From the NCBI GenBank assembly GCA_903772945.1, contig CAICTM010000336.1:1-64000 (forward strand): a stretch of 64,000 nt of DNA. Direction: 5' to 3'. A program made the translations under genes and the position numbers. Numbering within the stretch: the first letter of the stretch is position 1; every line of letters starts with the position of its first letter. The notes below the pieces were generated by a model. The model searched no databases. It saw only the letters and a list, made by a program, of their open reading frames with translations, and was not told where the DNA came from. This DNA is from Seminavis robusta (Eukaryota > Bacillariophyta > Bacillariophyceae > Naviculales > Naviculaceae). Below are positions 10,966 through 23,079 of this stretch, piece by piece.

Positions 10966-12353
10966 ATGGACACGATGATGGCAACGACGACGAACATGCT
11001 TCGTACTCCGACGCAGATCATTGAGACGACGTACAATCTGTACTGTAACCCCAAGTCGAAACAGCGATTGGCGGCTGACTTTTTGCCTGGTCCCTGGGAT
11101 GTGATTTGTGCGCGTGGAAAGAAAGCGCACGACCATGAAGGCAATGTCCGTTTGCGGGCCATGGTGGATCAACATCAAGAAGAATACGGCAAGTGTACTT
11201 CCAAACACGAAAAGAGCAAGATTGTCTCGTACATTGTCAATACGATCCGCAAGGAAGCGTCCTATCACAATGGAGGATTCGTCAAGAATATTGATGGTAT
11301 TTGGTACGAAGTAGGAGATCGAGCGGCCAAGGAAAAGGTGAGCCAAGAATTGGAAGTGGGATATTTGTTTGAATTTTTGGCTGATTTTTTATTTTTTATA
11401 ATATTTATTTATTTTTGTGACTGTATTCATAGATCGGCCAAACGTTCAGGGACATGCTGCACACGAAATACAGTTCGTCCACCAAAGCCAAAGCGCGAGT
11501 CCGCGTCCAACGACGAGTCGAGGAATACAATTCGGCGCATCCCGACGCTCCCGTGGCGGCGCCTTCTCCTCCCACTACTCCCACACCACAGCAACCGCGG
11601 CAGCATCCACTTGAACGGTCCAATTTGCCACAAGCCATCTCCATTCCCTTGACCATTCCTTCCATGCGACAAGTCAAGGAAACAACCACCAACATGTTTC
11701 GAAACAGCTTTACCAATCCACTCAAATCCTCGGGAAAACGCTTGTCCGGTCTGCTCATGAAGAGCGACAAAACCGCATCGGAACAGTCGCTCTTGCGAGG
11801 AAGTGTCCAAACGGTCGATTTGCCGCCCAATGCGGTATTGCCCAAAGACTCCATTGGCGACGGGGATCCATGGTTGCGCATGTCCACCGAAGACATGTTG
11901 CGACACTCGGTACAGTCCGTCGATATGCCCGACGATGCCGTCGTGGAAGAATTGAATGGGGAAGATTGGATGCGCATGTCGGGAATGTCCACGGATGGTC
12001 TCGTTTTGGATCAGAGTAATATTGCTGCTACGAACAACAAGAAGAGAACCATGATTCACGATCAAGACATTGATGAAATTGTCAATGCATTCATGACGGT
12101 CGAACAACCACAACAGTCGCGAGAACGGCCCTATGGCGTTTTTAGCACGTCCACCAAGAGCAATCCCTTTTTGCAGAGTATCACCGTCGGAGACCTCGCC
12201 GCCAGCAGTGGTGCCCACAACGGCAGCAGCAGGAACAATCCACTCTTAAAATCCTCCACGGCCAGTTCCTACATGGATATGGACCTCGATGGACTTTTTG
12301 GATCCATGGGATCAATGAGTCTCGGGAATATGAACATGGCCGCGGCGGATTGA
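10966..12353 (+). CDS. DUF6824-domain protein, two exons
   Basis: The exons are 10966-11337 and 11433-12353, separated by a 95-nt GTGAGC...AG intron in phase 0, giving 430 residues. The first exon carries the DUF6824 core (about 40-124), with PGPWDVICARGKKAHDHEGN, KHEKSKIVSYIV and GIWYEVGDRAAKEK. The second exon continues exactly as the family does, with IGQTFRDMLHTKYSS, which confirms the junction. This domain is abundant in diatoms and probably nuclear or regulatory, but its biochemical role is unknown. The remainder is disordered. It includes a repeated element, roughly SVQTVDLPPNAV...WLRMSTEDM and SVQSVDMPDDAV...WMRMSGMSTD, followed by short acidic and Met-rich segments that could serve as transactivation or docking motifs (inference). 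Confidence 0.85.
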
Positions 12354-12992
12354 GTTACAAGTACAGTACAAGTAGTGAAAGAAAAGGAAAATCGTTAAAC
12401 AGAAAAAACCATTCAACCAAACCAACAATCAGTTGGTGGTTATTGTTTGCTGTGTGCCTGCTGCAACACACACAAGAATGCTCGGGAATCGTGACGAAAG
12501 GATTGGGAATTGCATGCATAAACAAATCGATCGATACACTGCACGACCACTCCAACCCAATCGCGTGGATGCACCCATCGCACGAAAAAGGGTGGCTGCC
12601 TCCCTCGTGAGATTCTTTATTATTATTATTAGGTTTATTACTTTGTGTACGTACAGGACGACGAGGCACGGATTATTTTTTTTGGTCACAACTCGAATCG
12701 AATCTATCAATCGGAATGGTCGAGGTAGCGTGGCTTGGCTAGACTGACTGACTCACTCGATGTCGCTCTTGCCAGATCTCGACGATGATGCGCTGTACGA
12801 TATGTTTGTACCGTTTATCTTTGGTTTTCGTGCAACGTTATTTCATTAATAATATAGTAAAGTGCCTTATTCCTCAGCTACATACATGTATTGAGACCAA
12901 ATAGACCTGCCATTCCGTACGGTAGCCACCCACGCGCCACGGAAGAGCCAACGGCACGCTTGACACAAGCATCGTACCGGTAACGACCATGC
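12354..12992. other. Intergenic between convergent genes
   Basis: The spacer between the ends of the DUF6824 gene and the first LRR gene is AT-rich, with a run of TTATTATTATTATTAGG near 12619. The small frames in both directions lack coding character. Confidence 0.4.
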
Positions 12993-15676
12993 TCAACAAG
13001 CACAGTCACATCCACACAACTGCTCTGTGCAGTCAAAGAGTAGTCCAGAAACAAAGCAGGATTCAAAGCTGTTCGGGATGCATGTGCCATTGAGAGTGCA
13101 AAGAGGGTCTGGAATAGATCCAGAAAGCAATGGGTTCCCCTCAATTCGGAGAGTGTACAGCTTGGACTGCAGGGGAGTCAGGTCCGATGGTACGGTCCCA
13201 GTAAGAGAATTGTTTTCCAGGGAAATCATCCCTGGCATTGCCATCATCCCAAGCTCGGAAGGGATTCCACCAGTGAAGTGGTTCTCTCCCAGGCCAACCA
13301 TTACCAAGCTGGAAATGTTGGCAAGTTCAGTGGGAATTTTGCCAGAAAGCTGGGCTGCATTCAAGGAGAGAATATTCAGGCTTGGCAGCAAACCCAGCTC
13401 GGATGGAACACTTCCTGAAAGTGCATTCCACCTCAGATCCATGATGGAAAGTGAAGGAAGCAGGCTCAGCTCTGTAGGAAGAGTCCCCACAAGCTGATTG
13501 CCGTACAAGGAAAGGATCCAAAGATTTGAGAGGGATCCAAGCTCTGCCGGGACTGTACCAGAAAGGTTATTTGCCACCAAGACCAGCCATTCCAAGGATG
13601 TGGCTTGCCCCAGCTCTGTGGGAAGGGACCCTGTGGCAAGAAAGAAACGATAGAAATTGAGCAGAGGGAATGAGTGGTCCATTGAATGCAATTTGATGTT
13701 CCCAAGTGATCTGATGGACACCTACCAGAGAGATCACAATCATCAAACACCAGCCACCTTAACTTGTGCAAAGTCCCCACTACGGAGGGGATTGTACCTT
13801 GTAGCTTCTCATTGAGACCCATCCCAAGCGTGTCAAGATTGCTCAGTTGCCAGATTTCATCTGGGATGGATCCTTCCAAGTCATTGTCATATAAGAAAAT
13901 GATTTCCAAAGATGACAACTCTCCTATTTCCTTTGGAACAGATCCTGACAGTCCAGTGTAGAACATGGCAAGCCCCAGCAAGTCTCTTAGCTGCCCAATG
14001 CGGCTGGGGATTGTACCATATAGACTATTGAGGCCAAGGGATAGTGTCTTAAGGGAGGTCAAGCTGAAAAGTTCATCAACCAGCGTACCCTCAAGATTGT
14101 TTTGATCCAACCACAAATGGTGATAGATACCCTTGTTGTTGCAGTGGCCGTCAGGTAGTGGCTCCAGAAAGCCTGAAAGGAAACCATAGTACAACATTCC
14201 AATCATTGTCTTTGCACCAAACTCTTGATTTTGATACCATTCACATTCGTGCACGCTGTAGCTTCCCCACCCTGTCTTGTTGAACCATTTGGTCGGACCA
14301 GCAGTAGCATAAAACACGGTCATCAGTGCATGCCTCTGCCGAATTCGCTCCTCTGGATATCCATAGACATAGGGGTCTTCAAGAAGCCATCTGAATGCCT
14401 GGTACTGTGGTGAATCTTCTTCTTCCATCGCCTTGATAGTGTATCCTGGCAGTGCGGAGAAAAGGATTGATTCCTGCGAGGACGGTGCCATTGATGGAGC
14501 TTCAGTTGGCTCAGATGCTGCCAATAGATCCGGATCTGCTGCTTGGTCTGTGTCCGGGACAAGGAATACAATCAAAAGCACAACCAAAAGAATGATAATG
14601 GACCATGGCAATGCCAATCGAAGTGTGGCTCGAAGGGCTTCCTTGCGTTGTCTACGTCTGCTTCCTAAACGACCACCTTCCTGCTCACTGATGTCTCCTA
14701 GTTCTTCAGCTTGCTGCAGGTCTCCAACTGGAGTCTCGTCCACCGGGCGGGCGACTGATAATCCGGCATTCTGTGGATCTAATAAGGACCCTCCGGCAGT
14801 ATCCCAAGGAGCACCGTGCGCTTGGTTCCGGTTGTCCTCCAAATCATTGTCAACGGCATGCGGATCGATGTCATTTGCTTCTGTGGCTGCCCGATGGCTG
14901 GAATCTTCATCTGGGCCGAGAGGTCTTGACGATCCCACTGGATAGGCCCCCGGTTCAGCTTGGGGCCTTCTATTAGCAAGACTTCGTTGCAGTGGTGGCA
15001 ATGACATAATTCCAAGATCCGGTCTCTTTGGACTATGAGGACTCCAGCTGGTAGAAGGTTCGGTCGTCTCGTTGCTGTTAGATTGCTCCAGGGATAGATC
15101 CTCTCGACGCTTATTCATTTCAGCACCACTACGACCCCGTGACAATCCCCTCTTCAGGTTGGCATCAAAAAACGATAGGCGGCTGCTACTGCTGTTGCTA
15201 CTTACGCTCATGCAAGCAGTGGATGCTACAGTGGAACTTGACCTCGCTGGATCCACACCGCCACGATGCCGGGACAACCCCCTCTTCTGTTTGGAATCCA
15301 AATCGCATTGGCGGCTGCTTACGCTGTTGCTGCCTACGCTTCTGCCTGAACTGTTATGGAGCTTGACGGTTGGTTCCTCATGAGAAGGGCGGGGCAATCC
15401 CTTCTTCTCATTTTGCGTTTCCGCCCAATCAAAGTCATCCAAGTCGATAGTAACATCTCTGGTTCTTCGCACGAGGGAAGGCAAAGGTGACGAGTCTACC
15501 GAATAATCCTTGTTGGATTCAGAGGATGGGGGATCTCGGACCGGCGAAGTCGGCACGTCCTCGGCAATCAAAAACTGGCCGTTGGTATCGAAATCGTCCA
15601 CATCAACTTCATTGCCAGGGGTTACCAGTGCTTCTTCTGTCGGATAAGCAGACGTCGAAAGAGTTTTGTCTGCCAT
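12993..15676 (-). CDS. Type II transmembrane LRR protein (paralogue A), two exons
   Basis: Exon 1 is 15676-13726 and exon 2 is 13630-12993, separated by a 95-nt GTAGGT...ACAG intron in phase 1, giving 862 residues. No ATG lies upstream in frame after the last stop, so ATG 15676 was used. Residues 1-350 are acidic, Ser-rich and probably cytoplasmic. They contain three copies of a basic motif (KKGLPRP, KRGLSRHR, KRGLSRGR). One membrane helix (about 355-373) follows a cluster of basic residues, predicting an inside N-terminus and outside C-terminus. The outer part has an N-cap ending in HECEW, about ten plant-type LRRs of the form LSGxxPxELGxLxxL, and a Cys-rich C-cap (LCGCDCAC). No kinase domain is present, so it may work as a receptor with partners (inference). 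Related genes lie at 20074 and 51356, all with the intron at the same LRR codon. Confidence 0.85.
15130..15410 (-). repeat. Three-copy basic motif in LRR paralogue A
   Basis: The cytoplasmic region repeats the motif (K/R)GL(S/P)R three times (starting near 15406, 15286 and 15154). Two copies extend to KRGLSR followed by HR or GR and sit about 44 residues apart with similar surrounding Ser-rich sequence. This suggests a partial tandem duplication or a docking/phosphorylation motif. Confidence 0.5.
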
Positions 15677-17922
15677 ATCAGCGGATGCGTTGTTTGTGAG
15701 GACAGAACGAGGGCTCTTTTTCAAAGTTTGTTCTTGATTCCCTCTTGGTTTGATCTTTCGCGGTGCGCTCAAACGGTTGACGACAATCCTAACTTTTCAA
15801 GCTTCTTAAAAAAAAAGAAAAATGAGCGGACGCAACGAAAAATTTGCAGCAGACCTACTACTGGTACGACTGTACGGTCTTGTCTACAGTACTTTCAGAG
15901 CAGCTTTTTAGAGGACATTGCACGGCTGTGTGTAATGGCACCCTATCATACCGGTAAGCATGTATGTGCTCTGTGCTACAATAATGTCAGCGGGACGTTT
16001 TACTACAGTAGCTACTATTAATAGTAGCTATGATAGCTAGTACAGTACTAGCTATTATAGTAGTACGGTAGGCGTTTTGCTATAAATTTTATTTTCCCTC
16101 CACCTTAGCTTGAAAACAGAAAACAGGCGTGAACTGTTGGAACACTTTAAGAAAACGGAGTCCTACATATTAAAGAAACCCAGACTTACGTCAGATGCCT
16201 TGTCTCAGTTACTTAAACAACTCAACCCCCTGTCTGTCAGAACGAACCTGTCAGCTGTTACACTGTGTAGAATGAGTAGGGTACCGGTCCAAAGTTAACC
16301 GACGGTTAACCCCCAGATTCATCACTCGAGACTCAAGGTTCCACGATGTGGAATCAACTAAGTATTCAGAGACCGGAAGACGCGAACCAATGACATTATT
16401 ATTTAAAGGCCGAGGACAAGTGGAAACACGATTGTTCCTAAGTTGAAGTATGATAAGATTCGAGAAATATAGATTTAATGGCTAAATGCAGTTGGTAGCT
16501 GGTGGAAACTCAAGCTCTGTCCCGAGAAGTAATCTAATAAGTAGTTCATACACTGTAACCTGCATTACTAGTACTTTAAAGTTGTAGGTTGTAGGATCTG
16601 CCATCTGCCTCCTGCCTCCCAGCTTGAAGAGCAAAGTAAAATTTAATGGTTACGCGTACATGTATGCATAGATGGGACATGGGACTCAAGCAACTGTCAA
16701 GGTCGAAAGTTGTTGGTTCTGCTGCGTGCATTGTGACATTGTGATCAGTACTTTGATCGGCATTGGCGATGCAAGTGCTGGTTCGATTATCTAGACTATC
16801 TGGAAACATACATGTCCATGATCTCTGGACGCGTGATCTCAGTGCACTCAGAGCTTTGGCTTCTTTTGCAACCTGCAACCAACAATAGTCTAGCTAGCTC
16901 CAAAAATCAACATCCAGGTTCATCACTTGTTCACGCTCGGGGTGCAGTACTGAGATTGCATAAGCTGGCCACTGGCCAAATAAATGTGGGTGGCAACGAA
17001 GGAGCGAACAACGAACTGGCAACCTCCAGTACAGCTGCACAGACGCCTGCACAGACAGCTGCACAGCTCAACTAGACTACAGTACCGGTACAAGTACCAC
17101 TATGTACATGTACACTTCCATTGTAACAGCTCAGGCGTTTCAATTCCTTCTCATTGCGTGATCTCTAAAGGAGCGTACTAGTATTGCAGCTTGAACAAAA
17201 CTGCGCTCTCAGCCACGATGAAAAAAATGACAATGGCCTTCCTATCTGGTACTGCAGCACTATGCATAGCTAGGAATGATGAATGCCACAGAAAGGCAAC
17301 GACCATGTCACCTTCGTTCTTCGTTTGGAATGCTGGACAAACGGAGTGACACCCATGGCTGGTCATGCACTTTGTGAAATGCATCTTTCCCAAGGGAAGA
17401 GTTTTTAACTCTCTGTTTCAAGGGATCGTTGCCAGCGGCCAAGGTGGAATGGCATTGGGCTGCATGAATTGTGGCAGTAGTCTTGTCGGCGCAGCATTCT
17501 TGGAGACGGTGGTCTGCAAACATTGTTAGCGAGGTGAGCATGTGGACGGCACGGTCGTGACGTATCTCGTGGCAGCTGCTACCTCGGGTTGATTTGATTC
17601 ACTTATACCATGATGTTTTACTGTCCATGCCCTTGAACGTGTACATTCTTGTGTGCATGGCTGGGGGGGACAAAGTAAGTGCCATCTACCACCGACTTTG
17701 AACGAGCTCGGAACAAACGGTAACGAAAGTCAAAGGAAGCAGAGTGGTGCGGTGGAAAAACAAGGCAGCGACGCCAACACAAACACTGAAGAAAATGGCA
17801 GTGGATGTTGTCATTAGCTGGCTGGGTTACTGTAGATTGTTTATCTTGTTGGTAGTCACTGTTCTTCATCATTGTCATGTCCCCAAGACGGCTGTCCATC
17901 TATCTCTTTTTGTATCTCTCTA
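15677..17922. other. Long intergenic region
   Basis: The region is 2.2 kb of AT-rich sequence with many AGCTAGTACAGTACTAGCTA-type palindromic clusters (notably 16010-16070). No supported gene was found; the short frames in it are not coding-like. Confidence 0.5.
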
Positions 17923-18873
17923 TTACCCAAACACTCGTTCCATAGCCTCTTGGTAATCCTGTTCCGTCTTTAACATTTTCCCTCCATCGAGTTTGTCCAG
18001 TGTCACCTTGACTTGCTTTGACAAATCGTATCCCCAATACCCCCAACCGGCCATGAAGCGACAAAAATCGCAAAATGCCAGTTCCAAAGAATCGTCCAAT
18101 TGTTGTCGTGTCGGTAACGCCGCGGTTGTGATTCCACGTGCCGTCAAGTGCTGCAGCAGACTATCAAAATAGAATTGGACCAATTCCTCGTAATCATCGA
18201 CATGCGACGAACAAAAATAATAGGACAAATCGCGGGACGGTGGACCTCTTCCGACGTATTGGAAATCGCAAAAGGCCAATTCGTTGTTGTCGCAATAGAG
18301 AATATTGGCATCTTTGGTATCGCCGTGGACGAGACATTGGAGTGGATCTCGTTTCAATCGTTCGTCAATGGCACGGGCGGCCTTTTTCAAGCGACCTTCC
18401 CACCCATGGCGCGGCATGTCCTGCCATTCGTTGGGACGCGTGTCCAAATGCCAATAAGATCCTACAGGTTGCAGTTCTGTGGTTGTGGATTGCCAGGTTG
18501 CCGCATGAAACTTGGCCAGCCATGCCATGACGTCTTTGTGAGTATTGTCATTCTCGTCATTATAACCTCCGGAAGCAGCAGGACTTTGCTGCAATTCTCC
18601 CATGGCAATGATAATAGTCGGATGCGTCTTGTCACTCAAATTGCGTTCGATGTGGTAGGGTGGTGGTGGCAGTGGCACGTCTTCTACACTGTGTAGGTTG
18701 GGAGCAAACTGTTCGTAAAAATTGGATTCCACAATGTAACTGTCCAGTTTGCGTTGATCACCAATCGACAACTTGCCGCTGGACAGTCGGGGGTGTACGT
18801 ACTTGACGATGATAGACTTTTTGTTGTTGTTATTGCTACCACTCTTCCAGCTCACTTGATAAATGTTGCCCAT
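17923..18873 (-). CDS. APH/choline-kinase-like phosphotransferase
   Basis: The protein has a small-molecule kinase fold. A Gly-containing nucleotide loop (WAGMGNIYQV) and an invariant Lys in IIVKYV come first. The catalytic loop is LVHGDTKDANILY, and the metal-binding step is FCDFQYVGRG followed by DLSYYF. These match the aminoglycoside phosphotransferase/EcKinase-like superfamily; the substrate cannot be read from the sequence. The first usable ATG gives 316 residues and starts inside the Gly loop region, so the true N-terminus must lie further upstream. The frame stays open to TAG at 18931-18933, and beyond that stop it continues to an ATG at 18987. The gene is therefore spliced, mis-sequenced or broken at its 5' end. 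Confidence 0.7.
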   Translation of the reverse strand: MGNIYQVSWKSGSNNNNKKSIIVKYVHPRLSSGKLSIGDQRKLDSYIVESNFYEQFAPNLHSVEDVPLPPPPYHIERNLSDKTHPTIIIAMGELQQSPAASGGYNDENDNTHKDVMAWLAKFHAATWQSTTTELQPVGSYWHLDTRPNEWQDMPRHGWEGRLKKAARAIDERLKRDPLQCLVHGDTKDANILYCDNNELAFCDFQYVGRGPPSRDLSYYFCSSHVDDYEELVQFYFDSLLQHLTARGITTAALPTRQQLDDSLELAFCDFCRFMAGWGYWGYDLSKQVKVTLDKLDGGKMLKTEQDYQEAMERVFG

Positions 18874-18987
18874 GCCCGCCCATAGACGAGCTCTCGACAC
18901 GAGCGACACACTCTCAATAATAAGAAAGCTCTAATTGGGAGTCAGTACTGGAGCTTTCTTAGCCAAGTGCTCTATTTTGCTACTCAT
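18874..18987 (-). other. Coding-like 5' extension of the APH-like kinase, interrupted by TAG
   Basis: The frame of the kinase reads upstream as ATG 18987, 17 further codons, TAG (18933-18931), then 19 codons into the Gly loop. The segment between the stop and the kinase (SFLIIESVSLVSRARLW) would complete the first beta strand. Possible explanations are a nonsense mutation, an unseen intron covering the TAG, or a sequence error. Confidence 0.45.
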
Positions 18988-20073
18988 TTTATTCTAACCA
19001 TACAAGACAATTCCAGTATAGAAGACTTTCTTACTAAGCTTCTAGATCAACCAGTTTAGTGTTTGGATACAACCAGTGCACCTGGGCCTTGGGGTCCAAC
19101 TTGCTCAGGACTCTTAATTGGTTTGGATCAAGTAAAAGTGCTGATCACTGTCTCTGCCGCCAGGCAGAAAATTTTGCAGATTTCGGCACAAGTTAGGATC
19201 AATTTCATGGTGTCAGACTAGTAGTATTTCTTGTGCTTTGAGGTATCAATACTGGGAAGCTTACTTACAAGTTTGTGACATTTCAGCATAAAAAGATTCT
19301 TATCTTTTTCTAAAATCTGAGTACTCGCTTTCTTATTTGGAGTTTCTTACCTTCAGGTTTGGAGTGTACCCGTGCATGTGCAGCAGTTGCGGGAATGCCT
19401 TGTTCAATGGCCTAAAATGGAAGATAGACTTCAAATTATTGGAAGAAAGACTGCTTGTGGGAAGAATGACACAATCCAGAAGGCTTCTTTCAAGGGTTAA
19501 ATGAAAAAGTGACATAGTCTAATGACATAATCCGAAAGGACATAATTTCGACGTCGCATGTCGGCAGAAAGTGAAGCAACCCTCGGCTTAAATCTATTCT
19601 CAGAAAGGATTTATTGTTAAGACCTTTGTGTCTTAGAGAGCTCTTAGAAACTTCTTGGATCCAATGATTTCAGCGAAATTTGGAAATTTACAGCCGCAAA
19701 GCTCCTTTCCTTCGTTACATCATGATGTATCAGCAAGCTTCTTCACCTCTCCGCTACCAGTACGGAGGTACCGAGCGAATAATAGTAACCACCCCGATAT
19801 CATCATCCAGAGATCTCTAGCTAGACTAGCTAGGTCGGCTCCGCAATTGCTGCTTGCTATCGACGTTGCTTTGTGAAAATCTTGTGGAAAGGAAGGTACG
19901 GAAGCTGTACATGCATCCGTGTCAATAGCAACGCAAGGCCCCAATCTAGACGAAACCAACTTGGGAAGGCTCAGCAAGAAAACTCGTCGCTTTTTCAGAA
20001 CAACTTGAGGCAAGCACTTCGTCAGTGCCTCTAATTGAGGCAAGAAGGCAAGAACCTCGGATAGTAGAGCAGA
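18988..20073. other. Intergenic region
   Basis: The region lies between two divergent genes (the kinase leftward and LRR paralogue B rightward). It is AT-rich; TCTAGCTAGACTAGCTAGG occurs near 19816. No gene is supported. Confidence 0.4.
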
Positions 20074-22720
20074 ATGGAATCGGAGGAAGGCAAGTCTGCG
20101 GCAGGTCTCCCTGCTTCGTCTTCTCTCAACGGTGGAGAGGAAGCAGAGGAATTTGACATAATTGAGCATGTGGTGCGACCGCGAATATCAAACACTACTG
20201 TGGGCAGCAACAGTGAAGCTGAATTGGCCAAAACTGAGAGCACAAGCCAAGAATTGAAGCTTGCTCCTGTTTCGTCTGCTGGAAACAGTTCCACTGCCAA
20301 CGCAGAAACGAAACTACCAGAAGGCATATTGGATACTAGTAGGCGGCCTACCCACCAGCTCAAGACATCAAGTGACCACAGCCTAGTTCTAGACAGGGAT
20401 GAAATTTCAAAACTAGCAGAAGCTCAAAGGTTTCTGCAACCACCTTCTGATGATCAGCCAAGATACAAGGAAAATAAAACCTCCGAGATCCGTGACAATT
20501 GCTCACTAGCCTCCCGTCAAGAATGTGCACCTGGTGCCTACTTAGAAGCCCCTGGTATGGAACGACAAAGAACTAGCGAGGCAAGGTATTCTTGTTTAGG
20601 TGTTGCAGCGGCAGCAGAGGAAGGAGATGCCATGGCAATGCAGATCCGTGAAGATGGCCCACCAACCCCCAGTCGTGAATATGCGCCTGGGGCCTACGCA
20701 GAAGCCCCTGGTATGGAACGACAAAGAACTAGTGAGGCAAGGTTTTCTAGTTTAGGTGTTGCAGCGGCGGCAGAGGAAGGAGATGCCGTGGCAGAGCAGA
20801 ACTCACAAGAGGAACGCCCCGCTACCCAGATGAACGCTCAATTGTCCGTGCCACCACACAGTTCTTCCACAGGTTTCCAACCGCATGGCACTACTGATCC
20901 GTCCTACCGATGGAGCCTAGCCAACAATGTTTTGGCTCTTGATCAATCAAATGTATTGGCAGTGGCTGCGATGGTGCCAGAGGATCAGGGAGATCTGCCA
21001 CGGTATCTGCCCCAGGCTGCAGAATTTGACATGGATTCATCCCTTCGGAGAAAAGAAAAGTTCATGAAACAGTTTGCGGTTAAAACCATGCTGGCGGCTG
21101 TTGCCTTTATTGTACTCTTGATCATAACATTGGTGATTCTCATTCCCAATAACAAAGGAGCCAACACGGCATCTACAAGGGAAGCCACACCAACCGCCAT
21201 GCCTTCACAAATGCCCACATCCTTTGACGGCTACATCATGTCTCTACTACCAAAAGAAGCCATTCTGGCCATCACCAAGCAGACTGATTCTCCTCAATCC
21301 AAAGCCTGGCAGTGGCTGTTGGAAGATATGGAATTTCAAGGCTCTCTGCCAGAAAACCGAATCATGCAGAGGTTTGCCCTTGCCACACTATTCTATGCCA
21401 CTGAGGGAGAAACATGGGCAAAAAATGACAATTGGCTTGACCACCAGATACATGAGTGTGAATGGTACAACTCACCTGATTTTGCCAGCAAAGCAATCGT
21501 ATCAAACATCTATGAGGGGTTTCTTGCTGGCTACATGGAACCAATGCCCCTCCTCCATTGTAACAATGATGGTATATACCAACATTTGTGGCTGAACAGA
21601 AACAATCTTGTGGGCACATTGCCCCAAGAGCTCTACATGATGACATCCCTTCAATCACTGTCTGGTGTCTTCAACTCATTAAAGGGTGAAATCTCTACAT
21701 ATATTGGGCAACTGACAGCACTGCACGGGCTTGCATTCTCTGACATCAAGGGCACTGGAGCAATCCCCTCGGAAGTTGGGTTGTTGACCAACCTTCAAGT
21801 CTTTCAATGTCGAAACTGTGGTTTTCAAGGACACATTCCCATGGACATTTGGAGGCTGAGCAATCTTTCTCATCTAATTTTGCCTGTGCACCCACAGTTG
21901 CAGGGCTCCATCCCAGCAGAGATTGGAAGGCTATCCATGTTGACGTTCCTTATCCTTGATCGGTGCAACCTTTCTGGTAGGTTTATGGTTGATTGTTGGA
22001 CCCTTTGCAAATTTCCTCAATTGACTCACTCCTCGCCTTCCTCTGTGAAAACCAGGTAGTATTCCTTCGGAAATTGGTCAGCTCAGGAAACTCGATCTTT
22101 TCACAATGAATAGCAACAGGTTCACTGGTACACTTCCCACAGAAATCGGTCTTCTTGCAAACATACGCCTGTTGACGCCCATGCTCAACCTGCTCCATGG
22201 CACCATCCCTTCAGAGTTAGGACAACTTACATTATTGACCACGCTAACACTTCGTGGCAACAAGTTTCACGGGACTGTTCCAAGTGAACTTGGACTCCTT
22301 ACCAACCTTACAATTACGCTCAACCTTAGTGGCAATTCGCTTTCGGGAACCATCCCAACAGAGCTTGGGGTCTTGTCAAGGCTTCAGGAGCTAGAATTTC
22401 AAGGAAATTGGTTGTTGTCTGGCCAAATCCCCAGTGAACTGGGCCAACTTTCATCTGTCGGCCATCTTACGTTTGCCAATAATTCCATTTCTGGCACGGT
22501 GCCATTTGAGTTGTCTGCTCTTCGGTCGATACTCCATACATTGACCTTGGAAGGGAACCCACTCTTATCGGGTACGATTCCTGAAGCTGTTTGCAACATC
22601 AATGGTACCTGTGTTGGAAATGCATGGGATGAATGTGATATGATACAGGGTTTGTCGCTTGACTGTACCAGCCTCCTCTGTGGTTGTGAGTGTCCATGCA
22701 AGAATAGCACTAACCCATAA
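20074..22720 (+). CDS. Type II transmembrane LRR protein (paralogue B), two exons
   Basis: Exon 1 is 20074-21976 and exon 2 is 22056-22720, separated by a 79-nt intron (GTAGGT...CCAG) in phase 1, giving 855 residues. The start MESEEGKSAAG closely matches the start of paralogue C. The cytoplasmic part carries the conserved patch EEFDIIEHVVRPR (about 26-38) and a tandem 52-residue repeat around PGAYxEAPGMERQRTSEAR. One membrane helix lies at about 338-360. The outer N-cap ends in HECEWYN, and there are about ten LRRs, some with HIPMDIWRLSNLSHL-type units. The Cys cap ends LCGCECPC. The LRR consensus resembles plant extracellular LRRs; the lack of a kinase suggests a ligand-binding co-receptor (inference). 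Upstream frames do not extend the N-terminus. Confidence 0.87.
20524..20793 (+). repeat. Two-copy 156-bp in-frame repeat
   Basis: About 114 nt starting at 20524 recur at 20680 (period 156 nt, 52 codons) with only a few substitutions. Each copy encodes APGAYxEAPGMERQRTSEAR and then LGVAAAAEEGDA. Paralogue C lacks this block, so the duplication followed the split. Paralogue A keeps a related PGAY motif. Confidence 0.85.
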
Positions 22721-23079
22721 CGATCAACCAGTCTCAGGGTCAGGTCAACCAACCACAAAACGAACCAGCTAGCTCGCTGGAAATCACCTTTGTTCGAGAC
22801 ATTGCCAGCTCCCCATTTCCTTCAGCAACCTGCCCAGCTTTGAATGTATGAATAGCCACCAAGGGCCGGTGGAGGACACTGCCTGGTCCAGCGCTTGTTA
22901 TTGCTTGGTTCCGCTCCAATCCTCGAGTGGAAGGCATAACTGTTTACATGCACTAGTAGTGCCCCCCTTTTTAGAAAAAACTGCAGTTTCATTTTTTCAG
23001 CCGTTGACAAACCGATGGCCCGTCATCTCCTCTCATCGGGACCAATCGCCCGCTGACGGTGTCCTTATTGATAGGTACA
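22721..23079. other. Intergenic spacer
   Basis: A 359-base spacer lies between LRR paralogue B and the methyltransferase gene on the same strand. The frame of the methyltransferase extends a few codons upstream to a GTG at 23059, but the first ATG is 23080. Confidence 0.4.

Noticed and set aside
18931-18948. An 18-nt intron in the APH-like kinase gene
   Set aside because: It would start with GT, end with AG and keep the frame, but such a length is not known for diatoms; a nonsense change or unseen exon is more likely.
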